This document shows, piece after piece, positions 1-5,100 of a DNA stretch of 6,562 nucleotides. The translations under genes were made by a program, and so were the position numbers. Each line of letters starts with the position of its first letter. Position 1 is the first letter of the stretch. The notes beneath the pieces were generated by a model. The model did not search any database, was not told where the DNA came from, and worked only from the letters and a program-made list of their open reading frames with translations. This DNA comes from Nitrososphaerales archaeon TH5893. GTDB taxonomy: Archaea > Thermoproteota > Nitrososphaeria > Nitrososphaerales > Nitrososphaeraceae. The stretch covers positions 1 through 6,562 of the forward strand of contig JAATVT010000068.1 of assembly GCA_014523685.1 (NCBI GenBank), read 5' to 3'.

Positions 1-480
1 AATTCCTTGATCACCTGATGGTGGAGCAAAAGGCGGCGCAAGATTACCACCTGGTATTCCGGTTACATTAATGCTATAGTGTTTTTCATACTGTTTGGTG
101 AGTAAGTCTTGTTTTAGTTCTGGACTATAAAGAGAGTCACATGTTGCTTTGGCAGTTATCTTGTTTAATCCCTCCTCAATCTCTGCATATGGGGGAGAAA
201 CGGTAAAACTCCATGTTGAAAAATCGTTCGGTCCTCCAGGGCCAGTAGGCGTAGCTTCTTGGTATGGTTGCTTATCGTCGACTACAACTAGGATCTTGCA
301 ATTGTACTGAGCAGTATCGGATGAATCTCCGGATATTTCGAGTGGAGCGCCAGCTGGAACCGCTTCCTCCTTAGGAGGGGAAGTAATATGTATAAATGCA
401 TTGGCTGCCTCAAAGAATGTGATACCAACAAGAGATATCGCGATACCACCTATTGAAAGCAAAGCTGTGATAGTATTCAT
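1..480 (-). CDS. Secreted Ig-like protein, N-terminal part (cut by left window edge)
   Basis: The frame is open from an ATG at 480 down to base 1 with no stop, so 160 residues are visible and the C-terminus is missing. Residues 1-27 form a signal peptide or membrane anchor: a hydrophobic stretch (about 5-23) ends in an A-A-N-A type cleavage site near residue 27. A beta-rich region follows (about 40-118) with two cysteines, C61 and C114, spaced like an Ig-fold disulfide. A Pro/Gly-rich linker at about 142-158 suggests that more domains or a C-terminal anchor follow. The sequence resembles hypothetical exported proteins I associate with soil ammonia-oxidising archaea; that is recollection, not a search result. 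No enzymatic motif is visible and no function is assigned. The gene lies 209 bp downstream of another exported protein on the same strand. The ATG is preferred because the signal peptide begins there and a TATA-like element lies about 28 bp upstream. Confidence 0.75.
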   Translation of the reverse strand, partial: MNTITALLSIGGIAISLVGITFFEAANAFIHITSPPKEEAVPAGAPLEISGDSSDTAQYNCKILVVVDDKQPYQEATPTGPGGPNDFSTWSFTVSPPYAEIEEGLNKITAKATCDSLYSPELKQDLLTKQYEKHYSINVTGIPGGNLAPPFAPPSGDQGI

Positions 481-504
481 ATATCTCTCGAAGTAGGGGA
501 GAGA

Positions 505-512
505 TATTTTAA
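505..512 (-). promoter_or_regulatory. Candidate TATA box for the 1-480 gene
   Basis: On the minus strand the element reads TTAAAATA, centred about 28 bp upstream of the ATG at 480. Archaeal TATA boxes sit about 26 bp before the transcription start, so transcription would begin at or within a few bases of the start codon, giving a leaderless mRNA. A second AT-rich element at 521-530 would instead give a leader of about 20 nt. The call rests on spacing and composition only. Confidence 0.35.
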
Positions 513-651
513 CCTAATCGTATTATTAATGCTAAGGATCTGAGTGTTGAACCAAGAATTATCAAAGGATAACATCTCGCGGTCATGTACTGGTATTTCG
601 GCCCTAAAGACTTTAGAAAATATAGTAGGTACTCTCAGACGGCCAACGGAT

Positions 652-669
652 ATCTCGTTCAGTCGAGAT
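652..669 (-). other. Perfect 6-bp stem-loop 3' of the FxLYD gene
   Basis: ATCTCG at 652-657 pairs with CGAGAT at 664-669 around a 6-nt loop, and one further G-U pair is possible. It starts about 20 nt after the stop codon of the minus-strand gene at 690. It could be a 3'-end stabilising or processing hairpin. There is no T run after it on the minus strand, so it is not a clear terminator. Confidence 0.3.
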
Positions 670-689
670 GAAACAATAAATACGTAAAA

Positions 690-1418
690 CTATTTGGACA
701 TGACAGTTATCGGTGGGGATAAGTACTGATTGGAATATGCAACTAGAGAATAGCTATTAGCCTTGTATGTTTGTTTTTTTTCTGTTACCGCGATGCCAAA
801 GCTGGCTCTATTGTCTGGAGAGATGCTCACCGGTTCTGCTAACGCCCTTCCAAGTGCAATCACCTTGCCATCCTTATCGTATAATGTAGCAACTACTGTC
901 GTAAGACTAGATGTTTCAGAGCCGCCATTCAAGATTCTACCATTGATATAATAAAAACCTGAAATGTCCAGCTTGGAGCCTTCAGAAAAAACTTTCAGTG
1001 CATTTGGCTTTCCTTTAGCAGCAGGAGTACCTACTGCCGATAGTTTAAAGTCCTTTACCACCATGGTGGTCTTTGTATCGATATATAAGATTTCGAATGG
1101 ACATATCCCGCCGGGATTAACAGTAGGTAACTCACAATCTCTTTGATACTCGTTAAGCAGCTTTCCACTATTATCATAAAATGAACCCTTTGCTGATACA
1201 TTTGATAAGGATCTATTCGATGTATTTACTATTTCACCATAGATATGCATGATTGAACTTTCATCTATAAATGAAGAAGTATTTTGAATTCTGACATCAT
1301 CATCAGCTGCTAGGGTCATCTGGGTAGCGTAGGTATGGTTCGTGGCTGGCGAGCTAATTGAACTGAATATCGCCAATATGAGCAATAATATCATAACAAT
1401 ACTAAATCCTAACATCAT
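690..1418 (-). CDS. Exported protein with two FxLYD-type beta domains
   Basis: This is a complete 242-residue protein. Residues 3-21 are strongly hydrophobic (a signal peptide or N-terminal anchor), so it is predicted to act outside the cell or on its surface. Two similar units follow. The first has I-x-G-E-I-x-N near 59-65, then F80-Y81-D82 followed by NSGK. The second has I-x-G-R-I-x-N near 158-164, then L179-Y180-D181 followed by KDGK. This is the FxLYD pattern, a small beta-sandwich seen in exported proteins; its ligand is generally unknown. C95 and C106 in unit one could form a disulfide. Five N-x-S/T sites (N27, N46, N65, N68, N73) lie in the first 75 residues, consistent with glycosylation. 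Two adjacent ATG codons begin the frame; the outer one at 1418 fits the upstream TATA box. It is probably its own transcription unit. The domain call is good; the biological role is unknown. Confidence 0.8.
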   Translation of the reverse strand: MMLGFSIVMILLLILAIFSSISSPATNHTYATQMTLAADDDVRIQNTSSFIDESSIMHIYGEIVNTSNRSLSNVSAKGSFYDNSGKLLNEYQRDCELPTVNPGGICPFEILYIDTKTTMVVKDFKLSAVGTPAAKGKPNALKVFSEGSKLDISGFYYINGRILNGGSETSSLTTVVATLYDKDGKVIALGRALAEPVSISPDNRASFGIAVTEKKQTYKANSYSLVAYSNQYLSPPITVMSK

Positions 1419-1442
1419 TCAAGCAAGATTATTTGATACTTG

Positions 1443-1450
1443 ATTTATTA
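1443..1450 (-). promoter_or_regulatory. TATA box for the FxLYD protein gene
   Basis: The minus strand reads TAATAAAT, centred about 28 bp upstream of the ATG at 1418. With normal archaeal spacing, transcription would start within a few bases of the start codon, so the mRNA is probably leaderless. This matches the absence of a Shine-Dalgarno sequence. Confidence 0.45.
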
Positions 1451-1810
1451 ATGTGTCATATGATGGATTGCAGAACTCGGAGATTTTGTGGTACGACTTG
1501 TGCCAAAATTTAATCAGTTTGACAATATGTGAAGAACTTGTTAGAGCCATAGTTCTATGGGATCTCACACATATCTAGGATAATATGGCTTGAACGGCAT
1601 ACCATGAAATCTGATCTCAATCTTTCCCGAGACCAGTGATATGTAATCAATCCTTATAATGATGATCCCATCCCTGGAGACGGGTCATTACGATTATACT
1701 TCAGACACACGCAAAATATTAATATGATATGCCATATAATTCCTCATTATTAATGTGGATTTCTTTGTTTGCCAAAATATATTTACTAAATCAAAGACTA
1801 ATATGTGTAA
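1451..1810. other. Divergent intergenic region
   Basis: This stretch separates the minus-strand FxLYD gene from the plus-strand response regulator. I see no convincing reading frame, tRNA or snoRNA-like box pair in it. Structured elements are a 14-bp dyad at 1547-1560 (CCATAG, TT, CTATGG) and a weaker imperfect inverted repeat around 1664-1689. The part from about 1715 to 1810 is very AT-rich and leads into the response-regulator promoter. Confidence 0.5.
1547..1560. repeat. Short perfect inverted repeat
   Basis: CCATAG at 1547-1552 and CTATGG at 1555-1560 flank a TT. The two-base spacer is too short for an RNA hairpin loop with all pairs formed, so a dimeric protein-binding site is the likelier reading. 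It sits about 130 bp upstream of the FxLYD gene and 300 bp upstream of the regulator gene, far from both promoters, so it may also be chance. Confidence 0.25.
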
Positions 1811-1815
1811 TATAA

Positions 1816-1824
1816 GTATAAAAG
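1816..1824 (+). promoter_or_regulatory. TATA box for the response regulator gene
   Basis: GTATAAAAG matches an archaeal TATA element. Transcription would start near 1846, giving a leader of about 12 nt to the TTG at 1858 or about 39 nt to the in-frame ATG at 1885. Neither start has a clear Shine-Dalgarno sequence, so the promoter position does not settle the choice. Confidence 0.5.
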
Positions 1825-1857
1825 TACCAGTGGTTTGTTTAAAGATAAAGTCAGAAT

Positions 1858-2292
1858 TTGAATGAGAATAAAACTAAATCCAAGATGACATCTCAACATC
1901 AAAATGAACAACAAGAAAGTACCAAGAAAAGAATATTGGTTGTAGACGATGAACCCGATATAACCTTCACCCTAAAGGAGGGACTAGAAAAAAGTGGATT
2001 ATTCGACGTCGAAACATTTACTGACCCCTCTTCGGCTTTATCAAACTTTAAGTCTGGTTATTATGATTTTTTGCTTATAGATATCAGGATGCCAAAAATT
2101 GATGGATATGAATTGTATGATAAAATAAGAGCCATAGATGCCAAAGTCAAGGCTTGTTTTATATCAGCCTATAACGTAAACTACAAGGCACTAAGAGAAC
2201 AATTCCCAACAATTAAAATGGAATGTTATGCCAAACCCCTAGAAATAGATGAATTAATAAGAAAAATAACTGACGAATTAGATCAGAACTAG
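1858..2292 (+). CDS. Single-domain CheY-like response regulator
   Basis: This is a receiver domain without an output domain, 144 residues from a TTG start or 135 from the ATG at 1885 (residue 10). An upstream stop at 1846 excludes longer versions. The first 24 residues are Lys/Gln/Asn-rich and probably disordered. The domain spans about 25-142: acidic pocket D30-D31 in ILVVDDEPD, phospho-acceptor D75 in LLIDIRMPK, the switch Ser at S103 in FISAY, and the conserved Lys at K126 followed by P127 in YAKPLEIDEL. All residues needed for phosphotransfer and Mg binding are present, so it should accept phosphate from a histidine kinase. Proteins of this kind relay phosphate or act by protein contact in the cytoplasm. 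No kinase is next to it, so the partner is unknown. It appears to be transcribed alone from the TATA box at 1816. Ammonia-oxidising archaea of the Nitrososphaerales carry many such orphan receivers. Confidence 0.93.
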   Translation: MNENKTKSKMTSQHQNEQQESTKKRILVVDDEPDITFTLKEGLEKSGLFDVETFTDPSSALSNFKSGYYDFLLIDIRMPKIDGYELYDKIRAIDAKVKACFISAYNVNYKALREQFPTIKMECYAKPLEIDELIRKITDELDQN

Positions 2293-2417
2293 AAAACTAG
2301 GAACAGAAAATAGATAATATGAACCCATTTGCCGTTACCCCGTGTTATTATTGAAACAAGGCTATCGCAGGTACGAAAGGTAATCCTATAGAGGACGTAT
2401 TCTGCTGTATTCACACC

Positions 2418-2453
2418 AAGGAAAATATTATTTCCTTTCCATAGACTTTTTTT
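2418..2453 (+). terminator. Stem-loop followed by T7, likely 3' end of the regulator transcript
   Basis: AAGGAAA (2418-2424) pairs perfectly with TTTCCTT (2431-2437) around a six-base AT loop. A run of seven T residues follows at 2447-2453, with more T-rich sequence after it. Archaeal RNA polymerase stops at oligo-T on the coding strand, and the hairpin may help. It lies about 125 nt downstream of the response regulator stop codon, the only plus-strand gene that could use it. Confidence 0.4.
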
Positions 2454-2526
2454 GTCCCATCTTATCTTTATCTTATTTCGTCAAGTATTGATACTCAAAA
2501 TACATATGTCTTCCCATTTGATATAA

Positions 2527-2655
2527 GCATTTAATGAATACTACGATCTAAATTGGCAGAATCCTTATTTTGTAAGAAGAGCAATCTATTTGCATGTACT
2601 AGATGAAGATATTGCTGAAGCTGTCAGTGGAATAAAGAAAAGAAAAAGAAAATGA
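2527..2655 (+). pseudogene. Possible gene remnant, 42 codons without a start
   Basis: Between stops at 2524 and 2653 one frame reads as a protein-like stretch with YYDLNWQNPYFVRRAIYLH, then VLDEDIAEAV and a basic tail of Lys/Arg. The amphipathic middle and basic end look protein-like, but there is no ATG or GTG, and the only TTG would leave about 21 residues. It may be the 3' end of a gene whose start was lost, or simply chance. I do not recognise a family. Confidence 0.15.
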
Positions 2656-2752
2656 AGAGTCAGAGATGAATTCGCAAATCACTCTATTAGCACTGTGACG
2701 TCGAAAATAAGTTCATTGTATTGATCTATATAGAAACAGTACATCTACCTTG

Positions 2753-2761
2753 TTTATATTA
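2753..2761 (+). promoter_or_regulatory. Possible TATA box for the 2812 frame
   Basis: TTTATATTA would place a transcription start near 2783, leaving a leader of about 29 nt before the ATG at 2812. Its spacing supports transcription of this region but does not prove that the downstream frame is translated. Confidence 0.3.
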
Positions 2762-2811
2762 GTCATGCAGATATGTTAAGTCACCTCAATACCAAGTAGA
2801 GCATTTCAAAA

Positions 2812-3093
2812 ATGAAAGATATCATGATGATGGAGATTCAGAAAAGAGACGATCTGAAGAAGAATCTAAGAACTCTGGTACTATCAACTGATGTTAACGA
2901 CTATGATACGGGTGAACCAATAATCGAGGGTAGTATTAGCAAGACACTAGTTAGTAACAAGAAACATAATGTTGACAATCCAATACTGGCGAGCCTGCAT
3001 GGTGTGGTAGTAGGAAGAAAATATTGTGAACGTTGTACGTCACGAGAAGAGAGACTCCTACCAAGATCGGCTATACCGGTTCAAATGGGTTAA
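2812..3093 (+). CDS. Small hypothetical protein, doubtful, possibly a broken gene
   Basis: A 93-residue frame runs from ATG to TAA, and I recognise no family. The start is Met-rich and charged (MKDIMMMEIQKRDD), followed by a Leu/Lys helix-like segment, an acidic stretch near 27-40, and a C-terminal piece with a Cys-x-x-Cys pair (C72-E-R-C75) and several Arg residues. There is no signal peptide or membrane segment. No Shine-Dalgarno sequence precedes the ATG, although a TATA-like element lies at 2753. The same frame continues after the TAA for 35 more sense codons to a stop at 3199, so the annotated end may be a nonsense mutation in a longer gene of about 128 codons. It could also be a chance frame; no neighbour informs its role. 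Confidence 0.3.
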   Translation: MKDIMMMEIQKRDDLKKNLRTLVLSTDVNDYDTGEPIIEGSISKTLVSNKKHNVDNPILASLHGVVVGRKYCERCTSREERLLPRSAIPVQMG

Positions 3094-3096
3094 GCC

Positions 3097-3201
3097 ATGG
3101 AAAGAACAATGAGGATAAAAGGCAAGTCGAGATATGCTACTCAACGGCACTACGAAGCAATCGGAACCAAAGAAAATCCCATCACTTCTAGTAAATTGTA
3201 A
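3097..3201 (+). CDS. 34-codon frame, in phase with and directly after the 2812 frame
   Basis: It begins with ATG one codon after the TAA at 3091 and is in the same reading frame as the preceding frame. The product is strongly basic (MERTMRIKGKSRYATQRHY and then a neutral tail). It has no Shine-Dalgarno sequence and no promoter of its own. The likeliest explanations are a continuation of the upstream frame beyond a nonsense codon, or chance. A separate translated microprotein is less likely. No family is recognised. Confidence 0.2.
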   Translation: MERTMRIKGKSRYATQRHYEAIGTKENPITSSKL

Positions 3202-3210
3202 TCTTTGAAT

Positions 3211-3228
3211 ATAGATATAGATATAGAT
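3211..3228 (+). repeat. Three tandem copies of ATAGAT
   Basis: The hexamer ATAGAT occurs three times without a gap. It lies just after the basic small frame and about 40 bp before the TATA box of the secreted protein gene at 3363. It is a microsatellite-like repeat that could vary in copy number between strains; no function is evident. Confidence 0.6.
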
Positions 3229-3266
3229 TGTTTTTGTAATCGCAATTAAAAATCATTATTTTTCTC

Positions 3267-3275
3267 TATATAAAG
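3267..3275 (+). promoter_or_regulatory. TATA box for the secreted protein gene at 3363
   Basis: TATATAAAG is a strong archaeal TATA match. Transcription would begin near 3297, giving a leader of about 65 nt before the ATG at 3363, longer than at the other genes here. A purine-rich GGGAG at 3334-3338 lies in this leader but is better spaced for an ATG at 3350 in another frame. Confidence 0.5.
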
Positions 3276-3362
3276 ACCCACCGAATAGTCTATCACGACC
3301 CATGCCTTTCAGGATATTCAGAAAGATACAATAGGGAGAAAAGAAACTGATGTTATTCAGAT

Positions 3363-3821
3363 ATGGTTTGGATCCGGCTGTTATCATACAAGACAATTCT
3401 ACAATCGATATTGATTCCGTTAAGTTTTGTCACTATTTTTCTCCCTCAAATCTCATATGGAGCACACGGTCAAGAGATTTCTATATCATTGGATTCAGCA
3501 CTCTACATTCCTCTAACTGGAGGTGGAAATCAGGTCAATGTTCTTGCGAAATATACTCTTAATGATCCTTCTTTAATTAACCAAATGATAAATTCAGTGA
3601 TGAAGGTATATACAACTAATGGAACTCTGATTAAGACGTCTTCTTCTTCAGAGGGTTTTATTGCGAATCAAACAGGGATACAACGCCATGCAACTACGAT
3701 TAGTGACAGTGCCTTGCAGAACTTAATCGCAGTCGTACAATTTACTGATCTAGCAAAAACTATACCTCTATCAAATCCTCTAAAGGTAGATCTAACTCTA
3801 AATCAAACCGGAGTTTTGTGA
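3363..3821 (+). CDS. Small secreted hypothetical protein
   Basis: The product is 152 residues with a clear export signal: R5 and K10 in the n-region, a hydrophobic core at about 12-28, and a likely cut in the segment SYGAHG (31-36), so the mature protein starts near Q37. The mature part looks beta-rich and has no cysteines or catalytic motif. N-x-T sites occur at N86, N102 and N147. The pattern (ISISLDSALYIPL, then VMKVYTTNGTLI, then FTDLAKTIPLSNPL) resembles a group of exported proteins I associate with Nitrososphaerales; I know no function for it. An upstream in-frame stop at 3348 limits the start, and ATG 3363 is the first usable codon. An overlapping frame from ATG 3350 has a better-placed purine-rich site but gives an unconvincing protein. 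The gene is convergent with cbtA and appears to be transcribed alone. Confidence 0.7.
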   Translation: MVWIRLLSYKTILQSILIPLSFVTIFLPQISYGAHGQEISISLDSALYIPLTGGGNQVNVLAKYTLNDPSLINQMINSVMKVYTTNGTLIKTSSSSEGFIANQTGIQRHATTISDSALQNLIAVVQFTDLAKTIPLSNPLKVDLTLNQTGVL

Positions 3822-3925
3822 TATCAGAAACACAGTCTGAGAGTACGCCGAGTATTTAGAAACTATTCAATTACATACTTATGCCTAACCAGGGTTTCTT
3901 CGCGGCGATTTAATTTTAAGTTGAC

Positions 3926-3961
3926 AGAGAAAGAAAAGAAAAAAGAAAAAGAAAAAGGAAA
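3926..3961 (-). terminator. 36-base polypurine/polypyrimidine tract, likely cbtBA terminator
   Basis: Every base from 3926 to 3961 on the plus strand is A or G, so the minus strand is a T-rich pyrimidine tract with runs of up to six T residues. It begins about 68 nt beyond the cbtA stop codon. Oligo-T on the non-template strand is the known archaeal intrinsic termination signal, so this is a good candidate for the end of the cbtBA transcript. It would not work in this way for the plus-strand gene ending at 3821. Confidence 0.5.
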
Positions 3962-4029
3962 TACCACGATCTCGGGAATATTCTCCTTAAGACTCAAGGG
4001 ATATAGTACTGCAAGAACGACCAAACAAA

Positions 4030-4773
4030 CTAAACCGTAGTAATTTTAGCAACCTCGTGCGGTTTAAATCTATTCCAAAATGCTCCGAATATGATTGCCA
4101 ATAACCCCCAAAATATGCTCATAGTTAACGCACTCGCGATTCTAAAATCTTGAACTAAATCTTGTGGTACGCTTATTTTATCTGGATTAGGTGGCAATAT
4201 ATAAAATGCCCCGGCTATTATTGCTGTATAAATTATTAAAACAGTAATAAACCTGTACCTGTTGTTTGGTACTTTATTACCAGATTTCCAATATAACAGT
4301 GCCAGTCCCAAGGCACTAAATCCGGATATGGCAACAAGACCAATGTACAAACTCTCTCTATAATATATTGTTTCAGGGTCTCCGACCGCCGGTGGATTTG
4401 CAGGATACTTTAGTGCGGGAACCAAAAATAATACAAACCACATTATGCCAGCAAGAATCAGGGCTTTCCTTATGTTACTGTTTGAGTGTTGCAACAATGA
4501 ATTTCTGCTATACAAAAATACTATGCCAAATAATGCCCCTATTGACATGCCTAATATCGCTCCGGCCGCTATTTCTCCGCCTTTCTGCCATAAACGATAG
4601 TCCTGTAATTCTACAGGATCGATGACTTCTCCTTCTTTGACTGCAGTTTGAGTTTCTATGGAAATGGCTCTATCTATGTAGGGTTCAACCAGAGCTAGGT
4701 TAATAATTCCAAGGATGGTGCCGGCAATGGTACCTGAGAGCAGCGTTATGATGACAAAAGTAAAGGCCTTCAA
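4030..4773 (-). CDS. cbtA: CbtA, predicted cobalt transporter membrane subunit
   Basis: This is a 247-residue membrane protein with about six helices (near 4-29, 67-89, 103-120, 143-163, 174-193, 211-233). The family hallmark is in the loop after helix three: LKYPANPPAVGDPETI at 121-136, followed by an Arg. A Pro-rich loop with PPNPD and later FR (about 194-211) before the last helix also fits CbtA. Length and topology are normal and the protein looks complete. CbtA with CbtB is a predicted cobalt-uptake system, assigned in bacteria from co-occurrence with B12 genes and cobalamin riboswitch control; direct transport data are limited. Ammonia-oxidising archaea make cobalamin and need cobalt, so the role fits. 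TTG at 4773 is the only start that keeps helix one; an in-frame stop lies four codons upstream and the first internal Met is residue 76. It lies 50 bp downstream of cbtB on the same strand, so the two are probably co-transcribed. Confidence 0.92.
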   Translation of the reverse strand: MKAFTFVIITLLSGTIAGTILGIINLALVEPYIDRAISIETQTAVKEGEVIDPVELQDYRLWQKGGEIAAGAILGMSIGALFGIVFLYSRNSLLQHSNSNIRKALILAGIMWFVLFLVPALKYPANPPAVGDPETIYYRESLYIGLVAISGFSALGLALLYWKSGNKVPNNRYRFITVLIIYTAIIAGAFYILPPNPDKISVPQDLVQDFRIASALTMSIFWGLLAIIFGAFWNRFKPHEVAKITTV

Positions 4774-4823
4774 ATTATTCTTTTACACCAGGTGAGAATA
4801 AAATTATTTTGCATTCCCTCGGT

Positions 4824-5054
4824 CTAGTGACATGGGAATCCAGCCGCATGTCTCATATCATGATAGAATTCATGCATCCACATTGTATCAAATGCCTCTT
4901 GTCCTTGAACAAAACTGAAAAGATGTCCCTGGTCGTATCCTACTACAAAAATTCCCATTAATAATATTCCTAACAAGATGCCTACGGCGATTCTGGGAGA
5001 TACATCGATATCTCTGGTTAGAAGTATTCTTGGAGAGGACAAAGTTGTTCGCAA
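4824..5054 (-). CDS. cbtB: CbtB, small predicted cobalt transporter subunit
   Basis: This is a 76-residue protein with a single membrane helix (about 21-40) and the CbtB signature at the C-terminus: MHEFYHDMRHAAGFPCH (60-76). H61, H65, H69, C75 and H76, with H44 after the helix, form a His/Cys cluster suited to binding a metal ion and probably hand cobalt to CbtA. The family is known from comparative genomics as the partner of CbtA; the binding role is inferred. It is the first gene of the cbtB-cbtA pair. The start is uncertain: TTG 5054 lies about 23 bp from the centre of a strong TATA box, so the mRNA may begin at or just inside that codon, and TTG 5042 (residue 5) would also serve. Both lie before the membrane helix. 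No ATG is available upstream before a stop at 5070. No cobalamin riboswitch is seen. Confidence 0.9.
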   Translation of the reverse strand: MRTTLSSPRILLTRDIDVSPRIAVGILLGILLMGIFVVGYDQGHLFSFVQGQEAFDTMWMHEFYHDMRHAAGFPCH

Positions 5055-5072
5055 TTGATACGTATTATACTA

Positions 5073-5081
5073 TTATATAAA
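5073..5081 (-). promoter_or_regulatory. TATA box of the cbtBA operon
   Basis: The minus strand reads TTTATATAA, a near-ideal archaeal TATA element, centred about 23 bp before the TTG at 5054. It predicts a transcription start at about 5050-5054 and hence a leaderless mRNA. It is flanked upstream by the palindrome GCCTAGGC at 5082-5089, which occupies the position of the TFB recognition element. Confidence 0.6.
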
Positions 5082-5089
5082 GCCTAGGC
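5082..5089. promoter_or_regulatory. Palindrome next to the cbtBA TATA box, possible operator
   Basis: GCCTAGGC is a perfect 8-bp palindrome directly upstream of the cbtBA TATA box, in otherwise AT-rich DNA. A repressor bound here could block TFB. Further upstream, TTATCCA (5094-5100) and TGGATAA (5127-5133) form a 7-bp inverted pair 26 bp apart. No regulator is identified and either match could be chance. Confidence 0.25.
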
Positions 5090-5100
5090 CAGTTTATCCA

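Larger units (their letters stand above)
2293..2811. other. Long non-coding or decayed region
   Basis: No start-to-stop gene of convincing quality is visible on either strand. The region contains a stem-loop plus T run (2418-2453), a T/A-rich stretch to about 2485, an open frame lacking a start codon (2527-2655) and an AT-rich element at 2753-2761. No tRNA or other recognised structural RNA was found by eye. Confidence 0.5.

Noticed and set aside
763..1146. Open frames on the plus strand (763-951 and 964-1146)
   Set aside because: Both are antisense to the well-supported FxLYD gene and show no protein-like features of their own.
1655..1700. Box C/D guide RNA, suggested by an ATGATGA motif near 1660
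   Set aside because: No CTGA D box follows at a suitable distance and there is no terminal stem.
3350..3562. 70-codon plus-strand frame from ATG 3350
   Set aside because: It overlaps the secreted protein at 3363-3821 in another frame. Its product is rich in Ser, Cys and Trp, with no signal or domain, while the 3363 frame has a clear signal peptide.
4368..4625. Plus-strand frame opposite cbtA
   Set aside because: It is antisense to a conserved membrane-protein gene and is explained by codon bias in cbtA.
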